A stretch of 64,000 nt of DNA from Phialophora verrucosa (taxonomy: Eukaryota; Ascomycota; Eurotiomycetes; Chaetothyriales; Herpotrichiellaceae): positions 1 through 64,000 of the forward strand of contig MSED01000009.1 in NCBI GenBank assembly GCA_002099365.1, in the 5' to 3' direction. Position numbers and translations under genes: made by a program. Below, piece by piece: positions 36,225 through 47,100 of the stretch; the stretch's first letter is position 1, and the number at the start of each line of letters is the position of its first letter. Under the pieces are notes generated by a model, which was not told the origin of the DNA, did no database searches, and saw nothing but the letters and a program-made list of their open reading frames with translations.

Positions 36225-37698
36225 CGGTCCGTCCTAATTATCTCATATAATGTAAGATACCAGCACCATACACCTACACGGTATTGGGAGACTGTAACAC
36301 TGCCGTGGAAGCGGGGAGGCTTCCAACCGCCACCATCGTATGTTATCGACCATAGTGCGTCGACTTGAGGGTTGATAAACCGAAGTTCATTGCATAAGCA
36401 CTAAGTCGCGCGATTAGGTAGGCAACGAGTGCAGCAGACATAGCAGCGTCAAAGCAACGGCTACAATATTGTGCCGTTGCGGATGGATGCGCCTCATCGC
36501 AAGAGCATCTCTCTTTGCTTGCGCCTCTCCAGCCGCCTATACCATGCCCAAGCTGTCTTGTTACCGGCAGGGACTGCCGTGAGGAGACTGGAACAGGCAA
36601 GCTCGCGGAGTGTGCCCGGGTGTATTTGTTCAGCCGTTGGGGATGATTGGTTATGTACTGTATCCCATGCACGGCTGAATCAGCGCGCTGCCTCGACCAT
36701 GGCTCACCCGAAGTGAGTCCCGCGAACAAGGCTGGGTTTTCTGCAGCTAGGATAATAGAGACCGTGTGTATGGACAATGATCGAGATTCTGCTTCGGATT
36801 CTGCCCATGATGCACGGACGGAATATCCGACCTGTCTGCGAGGGAAGATAGTGATAGCAGTATTCGTCCGTCGTTATCGCAGAGTCTGCCCCAAATACTC
36901 CGCAGGGTCTCCGGGTATGCGTCGAGAGAGACTAACTCGACTCCACCATGTACTCGTACTACGAGTATGTACTACCTACTGTAGTAGCTTAGCTACGTGA
37001 TACACAGAGGATAGGATCACCCAGTCATACCCCTTAATCACGGCCGAATTGAATCTCAGGCTCACCATTAACCATATTCCGCTGTTCCTCCACTTTATTC
37101 ATGCATCTCCCTCTTCCGTTCCCTGTTGGTTTACATGTGTCCTCTGGAATCAGATCTGATTATAATAACACAGCCACGGGGATGAAGAGAAACGGCAACA
37201 AGAAGAACAACGACCGACCAGAACGCGCGCTCACCTCAGGCTGACTATATAGAGTACGCGGGCCATATACGTCTCCTTTTCGACTCTTTAGCTTTGGGAT
37301 CGAGTGGCATTACGCCTCTAGATAGGCAAAATACCTAATAATTAACCGCTGGCGAAGTCCGTTCCTGACACTTACAGGTTAAGTTAGACGATGACTGTTT
37401 CTCTCTATTTTACGCGTGCGGCTTAACAGACGGTAACCGCTGCGCAGAGTGCACGGTGGAGTCGACAGCGCACATTATGAGCGTGTAGGTGACGGTCTTG
37501 AAAGCGGCCAAGAAGAGCGGCGCATGTATGAAGGAGAACAGGCGGGCACTGAAAACGGAGGCGAAGCACCTGGGGAAACGGGTCAAGGGGAGTGTGTGAA
37601 GGCGACGGATAAGGCGCTGGGTTTGGGTTGTGAAAAAGTTGTTTGCAGCCTCATCGCTGTTCCGCGGCCTCGTTATCACCGGCAGCGCCATTCCGGGG
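36225..37698. other. Intergenic region containing a solo LTR
   Basis: No gene accepted. TACTCGTACTACGAGTA at about 36,951-36,967 is an inverted repeat. The only other structure is the solo LTR annotated separately. Confidence 0.5.
37136..37371 (-). repeat. Solo LTR, little mutated
   Basis: A 236-bp segment flanked by TTACA at 37,131-37,135 and 37,372-37,376, a likely 5-bp target duplication. On the minus strand it begins (G)TGTCAGGAAC and ends GGACACA, fitting TG...CA ends with one base of ambiguity. About 130 bp match the RIP-damaged copy at 18,799-18,935. It contains the TATA-like CTATATAG and no coding sequence. Normal CA/TG content shows it escaped strong RIP. Confidence 0.6.
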
Positions 37699-39305
37699 TT
37701 ATTCATTTGATGAAGCATCAGGAGGTTGAGGGAGGTAGATAACGCCCTCGCCGCCTCTTGACTCCATAGCATCCCACAGTTCCAACAAAGCACGGTGATC
37801 CTCGCCCTGCAAGAAGCGTGCCGCGTTCTCGTCTTCGTCGTCAAAGAGCAAGCCATATTTATCATCGAGGACGTGGTGGGGTAGGATGCGTTTGCGACGT
37901 GCCCAATCTCTTTCGCTGGTAATATGCTGCTTCGAGTCCTGGTCTTCAAGTGCAATAAACGCTGATTTGATCTCGGCAGTATGCTTGTCGCCTCGTGCCT
38001 CCACGTCAAGCAAACGACTGTCGGGGTATGTATGTCGTAGCGAGAGCGACCTGAGGTTCGTTGCGCCTCGGTTGAGGCGCGTGAAGAATTCGGCCCATGT
38101 CGGCGGATCGGCCACTTCAGACATTGGACACGAGCCACTAGCACCACAGCTTAACAGTGTCAAATGCTCCAAATTCGGGCTTTGCGAGGTCACGAGTGCT
38201 ATCAGGGGATCGTCGATGAAGAAGTGGTCGAGCGTCAGGTTTCGAAGGCAATGGAACTGAAGACTTTCAGAGAGTTCGGGAAAGTCTGCTCGAGAAAGGG
38301 TCAGTTTGATGCAACGACATGTTGATCGGTGATTTGCTACTGACCGAGATGGCCTCCTCCTGGAGCGAGGCCAATAGGGCAAGAATCATTGGCCTGAAGC
38401 TCGAGTGTTTCGGCCTTTGTTAAGTGCTGGATGTAAGTTGGACCTAGGCTTTTCGTAAAGTCCTCCATGTTCATGACTTTATTCTGCACCCAGCCTGCTC
38501 CATTATCCCACTGGGTCAATGAGATCTGGCAGTTTGTCACACAATTAAGGAGACCGTTTAGACCATAGCTCTCTTCAGGGGTGCATTCCGTACTTCCTTT
38601 CGGAAGGTTGACCAGTCTCAGTGTGAAACTGGCCTTACCTGCGAGGTTGTTCTGGCATATAGAGCGTAGAATAACATGAATCATGCGCCCAAAGTCCCCG
38701 GTAGCACTGAATTCCATGTCACTAACCATCTTGTGATCGATCCAGTGCCAGGGGAAATCGAGGGTGAGGGCCTCCAGGTTGGGTGGCAGGTTCGATAAGA
38801 GCGCAGAGAGACGAGAAAGCGGAAATTCGGGCCAGTATGACAACACATCATCCTCTTCATACTCAATATCACGAGACCGTTCCCGGTATACGTCTACCTG
38901 GCCTTTACTCAATTCGGCAAGCGTATTGCATACAATCAAACTCCTGACATCTCGCCAAGATGATGTTTGAGAGAGGGTTTCTAGTGATTCGATCGACTTC
39001 AGACGGGTGCGGAGCACGACATCGCGCAAAAGGCGAGCTTTGAAAAGCTGTCGATAGAAGCGGCAGGTCGAGCTCCATTCCAGTAAGGCGTAGGCGCCTG
39101 GGTGGTCCGTATTGTTGCGATCAGTGCCATAGTACTTCGCATGCTGGCTGTCGAAATAATTCTCGCCCAACGGTCTGTCAGTCAAGCGCTCTTGCCCGTA
39201 TGCTGGAGGAAACAAAATATCCGGTAGGTCCAACGACTTCACGATCGTCTGATGGACATCCAACGGAAGATTCATTAGCCGACATTGCGGCTGTGCATCG
39301 GCCAT
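37699..39305 (-). CDS. F-box/LRR-like protein
   Basis: Exons 38345-39305 and 37699-38285 on the minus strand, joined by a 59-nt intron (donor GTCAGT, acceptor GAGCAG), give 515 aa. The start MADAQPQ is followed by L-M-N-L-P-L-D-V-H-Q-T-I-V-K-S-L, which fits a degenerate F-box (about 11-30), and later a WSSTCRFYRQLF segment typical of the end of fungal F-box domains. The rest has leucine-rich repeat-like spacing: LPPNLEALTLDF, LRNLTLDHF, SPNLEHLTLLSC, LRSLSLRHT. Such proteins usually serve as substrate adaptors of SCF ubiquitin ligases. The substrate is unknown. Confidence 0.7.
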
Positions 39306-41862
39306 GTCGGTGTGGCAGAATCGAGTAGCTCATCTGAAAATTGATGCGCTGAAATTGGGAAGACGACTGGCGTCTTTTGTATCTCATTCAGGACTTTTGG
39401 CTAGCGGTCAAGGCCCCCATTGACGCCTAGCTTTGCCTGCTGTGCAACCAATTGGCAGACCTTGCGTGGCTTCGCGTCTGAAGTGGAGTACTCCATGGAC
39501 ACCTACACGGGGAGCCAATATACGCACACTGGAGGCCACTGACAGGATTGTCGTTGCCGCTCTTACGTCCTGTTACCGTTGTTCCTGTCGTGCCTGTATA
39601 CGGACGCGGTTTCATGCGTCCTTTTGATTTGGCACCGGAATACTTACGAAGATCGTGCGGTATTGACAATACCGAACTGGAATACACTTGTCGATGCTTC
39701 GTGGGTACGGTGGGATTGACTATTGTAGATTTGGGCAAGCGTGACCTACAAGAGTGCTTGGCTTCGACTTGGAGAAGTTGCGGTGTCTCCGAAAGGGTAG
39801 GCAGGTTTCGGGAAGGCCTGTAGGCAACGGAAGTGTCTGTACACCCGAGGAGACACCCAGAGGAAAAGGAAAGAACGAAAAGAGTGCGTTAAGAAGTAAA
39901 AGAAGGCTATACGAAGGGGAAAGTTTCAGGGGCAGATAAGCTTTACTCGCAGGCCACACGCCGTGGCAACATCTCTTGGATCCAGACGGCGACCATGGGG
40001 TACATAATCTTGCCCCACCCCTTGCCCACACCTACCAGCAACAGAGTCTTGTCGGGTGCCACCCAAACCCAGTGTTGTGCTGTACTACCCCCTTCATGCC
40101 GTCTGCCGGATATCAGGCACACTACGACTGCTCTGGGGAGTCAGCTCTTCCACTGCTGAAAAGAATAAACCCCCGTTCGTCCGCCGTCAAAGTGACCGAT
40201 GTACCCGTAGCGTCGCTAACCTCGACTTTCTGGAGATTCTGGCTGTGATCCATGTTCAATAAGTCAATCGTGCACAAGTAGCAAAGCCAGTAGGACGAGC
40301 CAATGATGGATAATGGTATAGTAACTACAGCAGGTATGGATTCAGACGGCTTGGATCGCTCTTCGTACGAACCCACATGCTTCTTAAGAGGTGTAGGAAC
40401 TTGCAGAGGAATTGGTGGTGGTAGAAACACACGAGCGGAAAAGGTGAACCGAGCCTAACCAGCTGCCTGACATTGTGTGACTCAAAGCGAAGGCGGGTGC
40501 TCATCCCACGGATTATCGCCTCCTCCCAGCAGACGTTATACGACAAAGGAAGTTCTGGGATTTCTCTTAAACCAATGGCCAGTGCAATGTTGGCAGAGAG
40601 ATCAGGCTCTAACAATCATTGTTGTCGGATATGATCTGCCCATTCACCGCCGCCACTGGAGGATAGATCGGAGTTTGCACTCTCTCATTCAACGGTGCTC
40701 CTGAAAGAATCCTCGCCGCTGTTTGTCCCAGCCCAACACATGGTGTTACGTCTAAGTGCAGCTTCCCTGGCCCGGTCTTGATGTTATCTGCCCTGAATCA
40801 TGATGCTGCCCCCGGCTGCGCGGCAAGAGTGAGTAAGAAGTTGTCCTTCGCGCAGTCTTTCCTTCCAATCGATCGAAGTTGCAGCGGCGCTGACGCTGGG
40901 AGAAGCAGCCAGTGTTGGTCTGGGCGCAATCATGACGGCGCCGAATGACACGGCGTCGTGCTCCCCATAGTCAATGAAGCTTGGCGCCTTGTGGAGGCTG
41001 TTATTCTTAGAGACACGAAGATAGATTCAGAAGTGCCGTCCACGTGTAAGCATCGTAAGGGCGCAAGCCAGCCCCGGTGTTCTTGAATTCGCCACCACAA
41101 CTCAAAGGTTGTCGAACGATTGCTTCACGCGTTACACAGGCCGTTCTTCAATGGCAGTAGTGCCGGCCATGGCGTTTTCCGTGTACATGAACATCAGCAC
41201 ACATAGCCACAGCCTGCCGTGGCCACCACTGTCGGCCTTCGCATGGCTCAATTACGGTCGTAGGCGCCACGCCTGCTTCTGCAGCCTTTGCTCGACTTCT
41301 GTTTGACATTAATCTAAATGATGGCACATAGGTGACTTCTCACGCTGAAGGGTAGCTTGAATTCCGACCGCGAGGTCGCGATATGGTAACCATGTATGAT
41401 GTGAATCGTTGTCCGAGCATCCATGCAAGCGCTGAAGCGTTGAGTTTGCGCAAGTTAGCAGGCACCACCATGGATGAGATCTCTTGAAGCAGACGAGTCG
41501 ACAGGGGTAGAGCCCGTCGCAGCGGTTCACCTTTGCGCGAGACCACTGTGGGTGCCCTGGATGTTTGGAGTTGTGCTGGAGGTCAGCCTTCAAGAGGCGG
41601 TTTGAACAGATATCGATCTTCTGAATCTCCCTTGGCCCCAACAAGCTGTTGTCAGCCTGACACTAGACGCTCGACACCGTATCATATCATTTAGTGGTGG
41701 GGTGTTGTGATGCTGTACGCGTTGTGCTTCCTCTCGGTAGCATCACAATCTGCATTGGGTATGCACAACACCGCCGATATCCATCGAATGTCCGTTCGCC
41801 ACGCTTGTTCACCACAAGTCAAAACCTAATCCAATGCAGGTTCTTCCTGCCTCCGCGCCATT
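39306..41862. other. 2.5-kb gene-poor intergenic region
   Basis: Frames below 115 codons on both strands show no family resemblance and no coherent splice pattern. It must hold the promoter of the F-box gene at its left end and the terminator of SF3A2 at its right end. No RNA gene or repeat seen. Confidence 0.5.
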
Positions 41863-42579
41863 TCATCTCTTCGCACCCGCCGGTGCCAGGCCGGGCACAT
41901 TAGAATACCTCTCATCCCGCTCCGTCTTGAAGAGCACCTGACACCAGAACTCCTTCGCATCCGCATCCCACCAAGTCCAATATCTCCCCTCCCGCCGATC
42001 AACCTCTCGACTCTGCAGTTTGAACCCACACGTCTCATACGGCTCCGCCGCTACAAGTAGATACTGATAGTCTCGATCAGGAGGGTCTTCAACCTTTTGT
42101 TCAAACGCGCTCATGAACCGGACCTTTGGTTCCACATTGGGGCTGATTTCCGGGTAGAGCAGTTGGAACAGCAGGCCAACCTGGCGAGTAAGCGGATCGC
42201 GGATCTTGGTAATCTTATACCCCGGACGGCCGATCTTGACCATGTTTTTGCGGACTTGAACGCCCATCATCCCTGCGCCCATGAGATTGCCATCCTTCTG
42301 TGCTTCTTTCTGTTCTCTAGCTGCTCGGCGGGCAAGGTTCGTTTGATGCTTGCGACCTTGTGTGTGTGCGAGGTATGAGCCGTCATTTTGATGCACCGTG
42401 AGACAGAGCCTGCACTCAAAGGAGCCGACGTGGTTCTTGAAGAAATAGGGGTCTTTGTCGAGGTCGATGGTTTCGAGGGCGAGTTTCCGGAGTCGTTCCC
42501 GGCGGTCGGCGTTGGTTGCAGAGTGCGAGGCTACACCGCCACCGCCGAATTTTGAGCCGGCGCGGTTCTGATAATCCAT
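41863..42579 (-). CDS. PRP11: Splicing factor 3A subunit 2 (Prp11 orthologue)
   Basis: 238 aa, no intron. SF3A2 is part of the SF3a complex of U2 snRNP and is needed for prespliceosome assembly in the nucleus. The start MDYQNRAGSKFGGGGVAS is a hallmark of the family. A matrin-type C2H2 zinc finger uses C56, C59, H72 and H78 (FECRLCL ... YLAHTQGRKH). It is followed by NLARRAA and the conserved block VKIGRPGYKITKIRDP, then LLFQLLYPEI and RYWTWWD near the C-terminus. Length is as in fungi, without the proline-rich tail of animals. Divergent from VPS37 over a 443-bp shared promoter. Confidence 0.95.
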   Translation of the reverse strand: MDYQNRAGSKFGGGGVASHSATNADRRERLRKLALETIDLDKDPYFFKNHVGSFECRLCLTVHQNDGSYLAHTQGRKHQTNLARRAAREQKEAQKDGNLMGAGMMGVQVRKNMVKIGRPGYKITKIRDPLTRQVGLLFQLLYPEISPNVEPKVRFMSAFEQKVEDPPDRDYQYLLVAAEPYETCGFKLQSREVDRREGRYWTWWDADAKEFWCQVLFKTERDERYSNVPGLAPAGAKR

Positions 42580-43022
42580 TGTTGCGGGTTGGCAGATGGG
42601 TATGGGGAGCGGTAGAAGACTGGAATGAACTTTCGCAGCTCAGACTCCTGTAGGGCAGTGGTCGCTTTGCCTTGTCGCGCTCTCTGTAGCGAACCAGACA
42701 AAAGCTCGATAGTGAATGCAAGTCTGCGCAATTATATTACTGGGCAGCAAGAGGCGTCCGGGAAGCGCAATGATAGAGGCTGAGCGGTAACGTCTATTAG
42801 ACGGAAACTGTGCTCGATGGGGGGTTTGGTGAAGAAGAACTGAGATGAATTTGAGAAGAGATTCGTACTCCAACTCAAATATCAGCCTCGCCATTCTCCG
42901 CATTTATTTATCTTGCAAGGCTGCCGTATCAAATCAGCACCACCATTTGGCATCAGTGTCCCTTCTACGAGTCCGAGGAACTGAGAAGTCCCAGACCTGT
43001 ACAAAGCTTCCTCCTCACTACG
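42580..43022. promoter_or_regulatory. Shared divergent promoter of PRP11 and VPS37
   Basis: 443 bp between two start codons facing away from each other. No clear TATA box on either side, as is usual for housekeeping genes. Confidence 0.6.
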
Positions 43023-43907
43023 ATGGCAGAATCCTTCTACACGTCTGTTCCTCCGGCCGGCGCAACCACCCAACCGCCGCTACCGTCACCACCACCCCTC
43101 TCACCCGCCTCTGTCAATGCACCACCTCCCCCTCCGAAGCCGATCTCCCATCTGTCCCAGTCTGCCGACCCATCCCGCTCCGGCACGCCAAATCTCTCGT
43201 CTACACCGATCAACACTTCGGCTCCTCCGTTCCCGTCCAGGACGGACTCTCCACGCCCACCACCACCTTTGCCAACCCAACCAACATCCTCTCCACTCCC
43301 CGCTTCCCAACCACAGCATCAAGAACATCAGCCCATCACCCCTCCCGCACTCGCAGAACGCTGGCTCCCGGCGAATGTCCAGTCAAAGCCCCTCACTGAG
43401 CTTCATCCCCTGCTGAACAACCCTGCCCTTACCGCCTCGTTGGCAAGTCAACATCCCAGCTACGCCTCCTCCCTACAGCCTCTAAACGCTGCCATCCAAG
43501 CCAACATTGCTCTGGCCCAGCAAGTCTCCCACTTAGAGGCTCAACTCCGCCAACTGCGCGATGAGACAGCTCAGCTGCTATTGAACCACGCGAGCTTGCA
43601 GACACAATGGCGAAGAAAGCAGAGTGAAATGGATGATGCGGTGGCACCTTGGGGCCCGAGGCAGATGTACCAGAGGCTCGTGTCGAGTATTAATGAGCAG
43701 GAGGCACTGTTAAGGGCCATGCAGGAAAGCTTTCTCGAAGGCGGGAACGACGACGATGCATACTCTGGTGCCGCCAGTGGAGGCAAAGCCAGTGAGAAGG
43801 AGGTCACCGAGTGGGTGAGAAGGATTCGAGAAGGTACAACGACATTGGAGAAAAGGCGGGAGATGCGAGCACGATGGGATGAAGGCAGAGTTGGTGGTTG
43901 GAGGTGA
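43023..43907 (+). CDS. VPS37: ESCRT-I subunit Vps37 (Mod(r) domain)
   Basis: 294 aa, no intron. Vps37 joins Vps23 and Vps28 in ESCRT-I, which sorts ubiquitylated membrane cargo into multivesicular bodies. The N-terminal 110 residues are a disordered Pro/Ser-rich tail with PPLPSPPPLSP- and PPPPPKP-type motifs. The Mod(r) domain spans about 115-290: ERWLPANVQSKPLTELHPLL, then a long coiled coil (LAQQVSHLEAQLRQLRDETAQ) and the C-terminal WGPRQMYQRLVSSI and RREMRARWDEGRVGGWR segments. Confidence 0.88.
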   Translation: MAESFYTSVPPAGATTQPPLPSPPPLSPASVNAPPPPPKPISHLSQSADPSRSGTPNLSSTPINTSAPPFPSRTDSPRPPPPLPTQPTSSPLPASQPQHQEHQPITPPALAERWLPANVQSKPLTELHPLLNNPALTASLASQHPSYASSLQPLNAAIQANIALAQQVSHLEAQLRQLRDETAQLLLNHASLQTQWRRKQSEMDDAVAPWGPRQMYQRLVSSINEQEALLRAMQESFLEGGNDDDAYSGAASGGKASEKEVTEWVRRIREGTTTLEKRREMRARWDEGRVGGWR

Positions 43908-44019
43908 TCAATTCATCACTAATGATAAAACCTGATGACTATTCTAAGCTGATACTGCTGTTTCAATGCTTGTCTCACACCACAGGCCATAACGACGACG
44001 ACACTTGCCGTTCATCCCT

Positions 44020-44961
44020 TCACAGAGCAATCGCAAATCCGAGGCAGACCACAGCACCAACAATGCTTGAACCCAATACCAGTGTCATGTCTGTTGATGA
44101 TGATGCTCCGCTCTGCTCCTCGTCATCGTCCAGAGCCGAGAAGACGGCTCGGGAAGCCGAGGCAGCAAAGCTGGAAATCGAGGAAGCTTCGTAGGACATT
44201 GTGGCGGCCTTGTTCGATTCTGACCATGCGCTGGTCTCAAGTTGGCTGTCCGTATTGTGGGTGGCGTATGTCGATTTCGAGGAGGCCTCACTAGAGAGTC
44301 GGCTGGCTTCTCGTGACTCGGAGGAAGCCTGGAGAACCATATCACTGAGCTGCGAAGAGATCATGCTCTTGTAGCTCAGCAGACTGGAGATCCAGTAGTC
44401 GACGATTTCCTGTTCCGGACCCTTGACAGTCATGGTAGGAGGCGGTGTGATGGTGGCATCGTAGTTGGTGACACTTTCAGCCAGCTTGGCATACCACCGT
44501 GGCACGTTCGTGCCAGAGAACTCCTTGGCCAGAAACTCGGCAGCTTTGGGATCGTCGATGATAGCCCTTTTGACATAATCCGGGATGGCAGCGTGGATCA
44601 ACTCGCTGATCTTTGGAGCATCTCGTTCATCGACCTGATGTTCTCCATCATCTTTCAGTTCGAGCTTGACAGCTTCTCCCGCAGCACTATATGTTGGACT
44701 TCGGGCATGAGGTGACCGAGCGTCAAGCTCGTCGTCGAATGGAGAGCCCCCACCGTTCTGACGAGCTACTGGTGCGGGGATGCTGAGTAGCTTTTGAACT
44801 GGAAACGGCCCCTCAGCGTTGTCGTTGGTGCTTTGAGCCAGAAGAGGAACGTCGCCGAAGTTGTCGTTTTGAGGGTTTCGATTCTCGTGCTCGTGCTCGG
44901 AGGCCAAGGATGCAGAGGCAAAAGCCATGATGGCAGAGAAGAGGAGAGTCTTGCCCTGCAT
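44020..44961 (-). CDS. GPI-anchored-type surface protein, Ser-rich
   Basis: 313 aa from the ATG at 44,961, chosen because it puts a clean signal peptide (MQGKTLLFSAIMAFASASLA) at the N-terminus; the frame is open for 45 more codons upstream. The mature part is acidic, with a possible dibasic DARSPHARS region, then a more structured middle (PDYVKRAIIDDPKAAEFL, PRWYAKLAESV) and a Ser/Ala-rich stretch (about 220-285) suited to O-glycosylation. The C-terminus has small residues (SGASSS) followed by a hydrophobic tail TLVLGSSIVGAVVCLGF, the arrangement of a GPI-attachment signal. Likely at plasma membrane or cell wall. Family not recognised. Confidence 0.75.
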   Translation of the reverse strand: MQGKTLLFSAIMAFASASLASEHEHENRNPQNDNFGDVPLLAQSTNDNAEGPFPVQKLLSIPAPVARQNGGGSPFDDELDARSPHARSPTYSAAGEAVKLELKDDGEHQVDERDAPKISELIHAAIPDYVKRAIIDDPKAAEFLAKEFSGTNVPRWYAKLAESVTNYDATITPPPTMTVKGPEQEIVDYWISSLLSYKSMISSQLSDMVLQASSESREASRLSSEASSKSTYATHNTDSQLETSAWSESNKAATMSYEASSISSFAASASRAVFSALDDDEEQSGASSSTDMTLVLGSSIVGAVVCLGFAIAL

Positions 44962-46135
44962 CTTGAGTGCTGGATTGACGGGCAGCTGTATGTTGGGAAG
45001 GTGGAGTTGACGAGGAGGTCTGTCTGTGATGAAAAGAGAGTTTGGGGATGATAAAGAATGGATGCAACAGCTGCTAAGAATTGATGGCACGAGCACGGCT
45101 CAATGCTGGTGTGGTTGATGTGGACGAAGTGATGCGAAGAAGAGCAGAAAGGAGAGCAGAGGGAAAAGGTGATCTAAATATGACCTTCAAGAAGTGGGAG
45201 GCGCCTTCCTCAGGTTGTGTTCCTTCCAAAGCTGAAGCATTGAGACGTCACGGTGGGCAGGCAGTTGGCGTTCAGCAGCCACAGAAGGGCAGGTGAACAT
45301 CGTCGCCAAATGAAACTGAGGCAAGTGCGAATAGTGATCTGCGTGGTCAAACCTTGATCTACCGACATGGGAGGGAGTGAGGGTAAAATGAAGTTGCTCT
45401 CACGAGATGGAGCGACAGTAGAAGAGCGCGCAACGTAGAATGGCCCAACACTTTTGCTTAGAGACGTGTCATTGTAGTCGTCGTACTGCGTCCAATGTGG
45501 CCGGCTCGCTCACTCGGTCGAGTATGGAGTAAGGCTCTCGCACATCCTGCTGGCTCTTGCCGACTGTGCACGACCCAACTCATTGGCAACAGCAATCTGG
45601 ATCGATGGGTGTACACCGTGCTAGACGTCGTAGTTGAAGATAGCATTCGACCGTCAATAATTCTTGCTGTCGTTGTAGACAACTCCAAGGCCACCAGCCT
45701 ACGTCAGAGGCGATGGAAGTCCAACTTCGGCCTTAACGAGCGACGGCCGAGAAGCAGACGCGACCGTCTCTCAGGCTATATAGTTCACTCAACAACTGTG
45801 GGAATCAGTGAACACGGTACAAATAACTGCCAGAATATTCGGACAGATCGTCTCGCGCGTCACAGTCAACGCGACGCAGGAATTCGTAAATTTAGTCGCT
45901 GACATTTGTGCGACTTCTGATTGGTCAGTCCAGAACCATCTGGACGAATCGCAGTAGCACACCACCGTCAGCGACAGCCACTATTTATCCCTTCACTCAT
46001 CTGAGGCAAAGCGAGATTTCAAGAAAGGGACTTCCTCCAAACCAGGTGGGAATATCTCAAAGCAAGAATTCTAAGATTCGAGGTGTTGCTCCAGTTCACT
46101 TTCAGTTGGACCACAGTTGTGAAAGCATCTTCAAC
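44962..46135. other. Intergenic region between divergent genes
   Basis: Holds the promoters of the surface-protein gene (-) and the transporter gene (+). No other structure recognised. Confidence 0.5.
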
Positions 46136-47100
46136 ATGACACGCGAAAAGAGCGAGCAATCGATACGCCAAGCCCAGAGATCTCCTGAGCGAGTGACCTT
46201 ACCAACAGCACCAGATCTAGAGGCGAACCGCCCACTGCTCTCCAGGTCGTCCACCCTGCAAGAAGTCCCCGAATGTCAAAACCACACCCAATCGAAGTCA
46301 GATGAAACACAACGACGGAGAAGGTGGCCCTGGTCCTGCTGGACCTTGCGTCTCAATGCCAGGGTCGTTTCTGACGCGATCCTGGGGCTTTCCGATGGCC
46401 TTACTGTACCCTTCGCACTCACTGCTGGTCTGACAGCTCTGGGAGACACAAGGGTTGTAATTCTTGGTGGGATTGCAGAGCTTATAGCAGGCGCAATATC
46501 AATGGGCCTGGGAGGTTATGTCGGTGCAAAGAGCGAAGCGTAAGTTTAGTTTCATGCTTCATCTGGATGACAAGAGAAGCTGACCATGACAGTGAATCAT
46601 TCAGTGCCACAGAACGGAGTTGTACCCAACTCATACTGCATGAGCCCGGGACTGCGCGAGATCTCGTCCGCGAGTACTTCGAGCAATTCGGACTGTCAGC
46701 AGAAGATACGACAAGAGTTGCGGACCACATCAAAGCGTCCGCTCCAGTGTTCAAAGAATTCCTCATGCAGAACCATTTCCAGGCAGCCAAGCCAGACACG
46801 AGTCGACCTTACCTGTCAGCGCTCACTCTGGGACTCAGCTATTTCGTCGGCGGGTTTATCCCATTAATACCATATTTCATTGTCGCCCGTGATGATGTTC
46901 TGGCTGGTTTATGGTGGAGCATCGGACTAATGGCTTTGGTGCTGCTGGTCTTTGGATATGTGAAGACGGGCGTCGTTCGGGGCTGGACTGGCAGAGATAA
47001 CTACCGAGCCTGTACAGCCGGAGCTGGACAGATGCTGGTAGTGGGTATAATTGCTGCTGGGGCAGCAGTCTGCCTGGTACGACTCATCAATGCAGAATAA
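46136..47100 (+). CDS. CCC1: Vacuolar iron/manganese transporter, CCC1/VIT1 family
   Basis: Exons 46136-46539 and 46593-47100 (53-nt intron, GTAAGT...GACAG) give 303 aa. The family moves Fe2+ and Mn2+ into the vacuole for storage and detoxification. Residues 1-75 are a hydrophilic cytosolic tail with many Ser/Arg. TM1 holds the signature SDAILGLSDGLTVPFALTAG and TM2 the stretch IAELIAGAISMGLGGYVGAKSE. A cytosolic helical domain with Glu-rich metal-binding face follows (ESFSATER ... LVREYFEQFGLS), then three C-terminal TMs (YFVGGFIPLIPYF, LWWSIGLMALVLLVFGY, MLVVGIIAAGAAVCLV). Complete in length. Confidence 0.92.
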
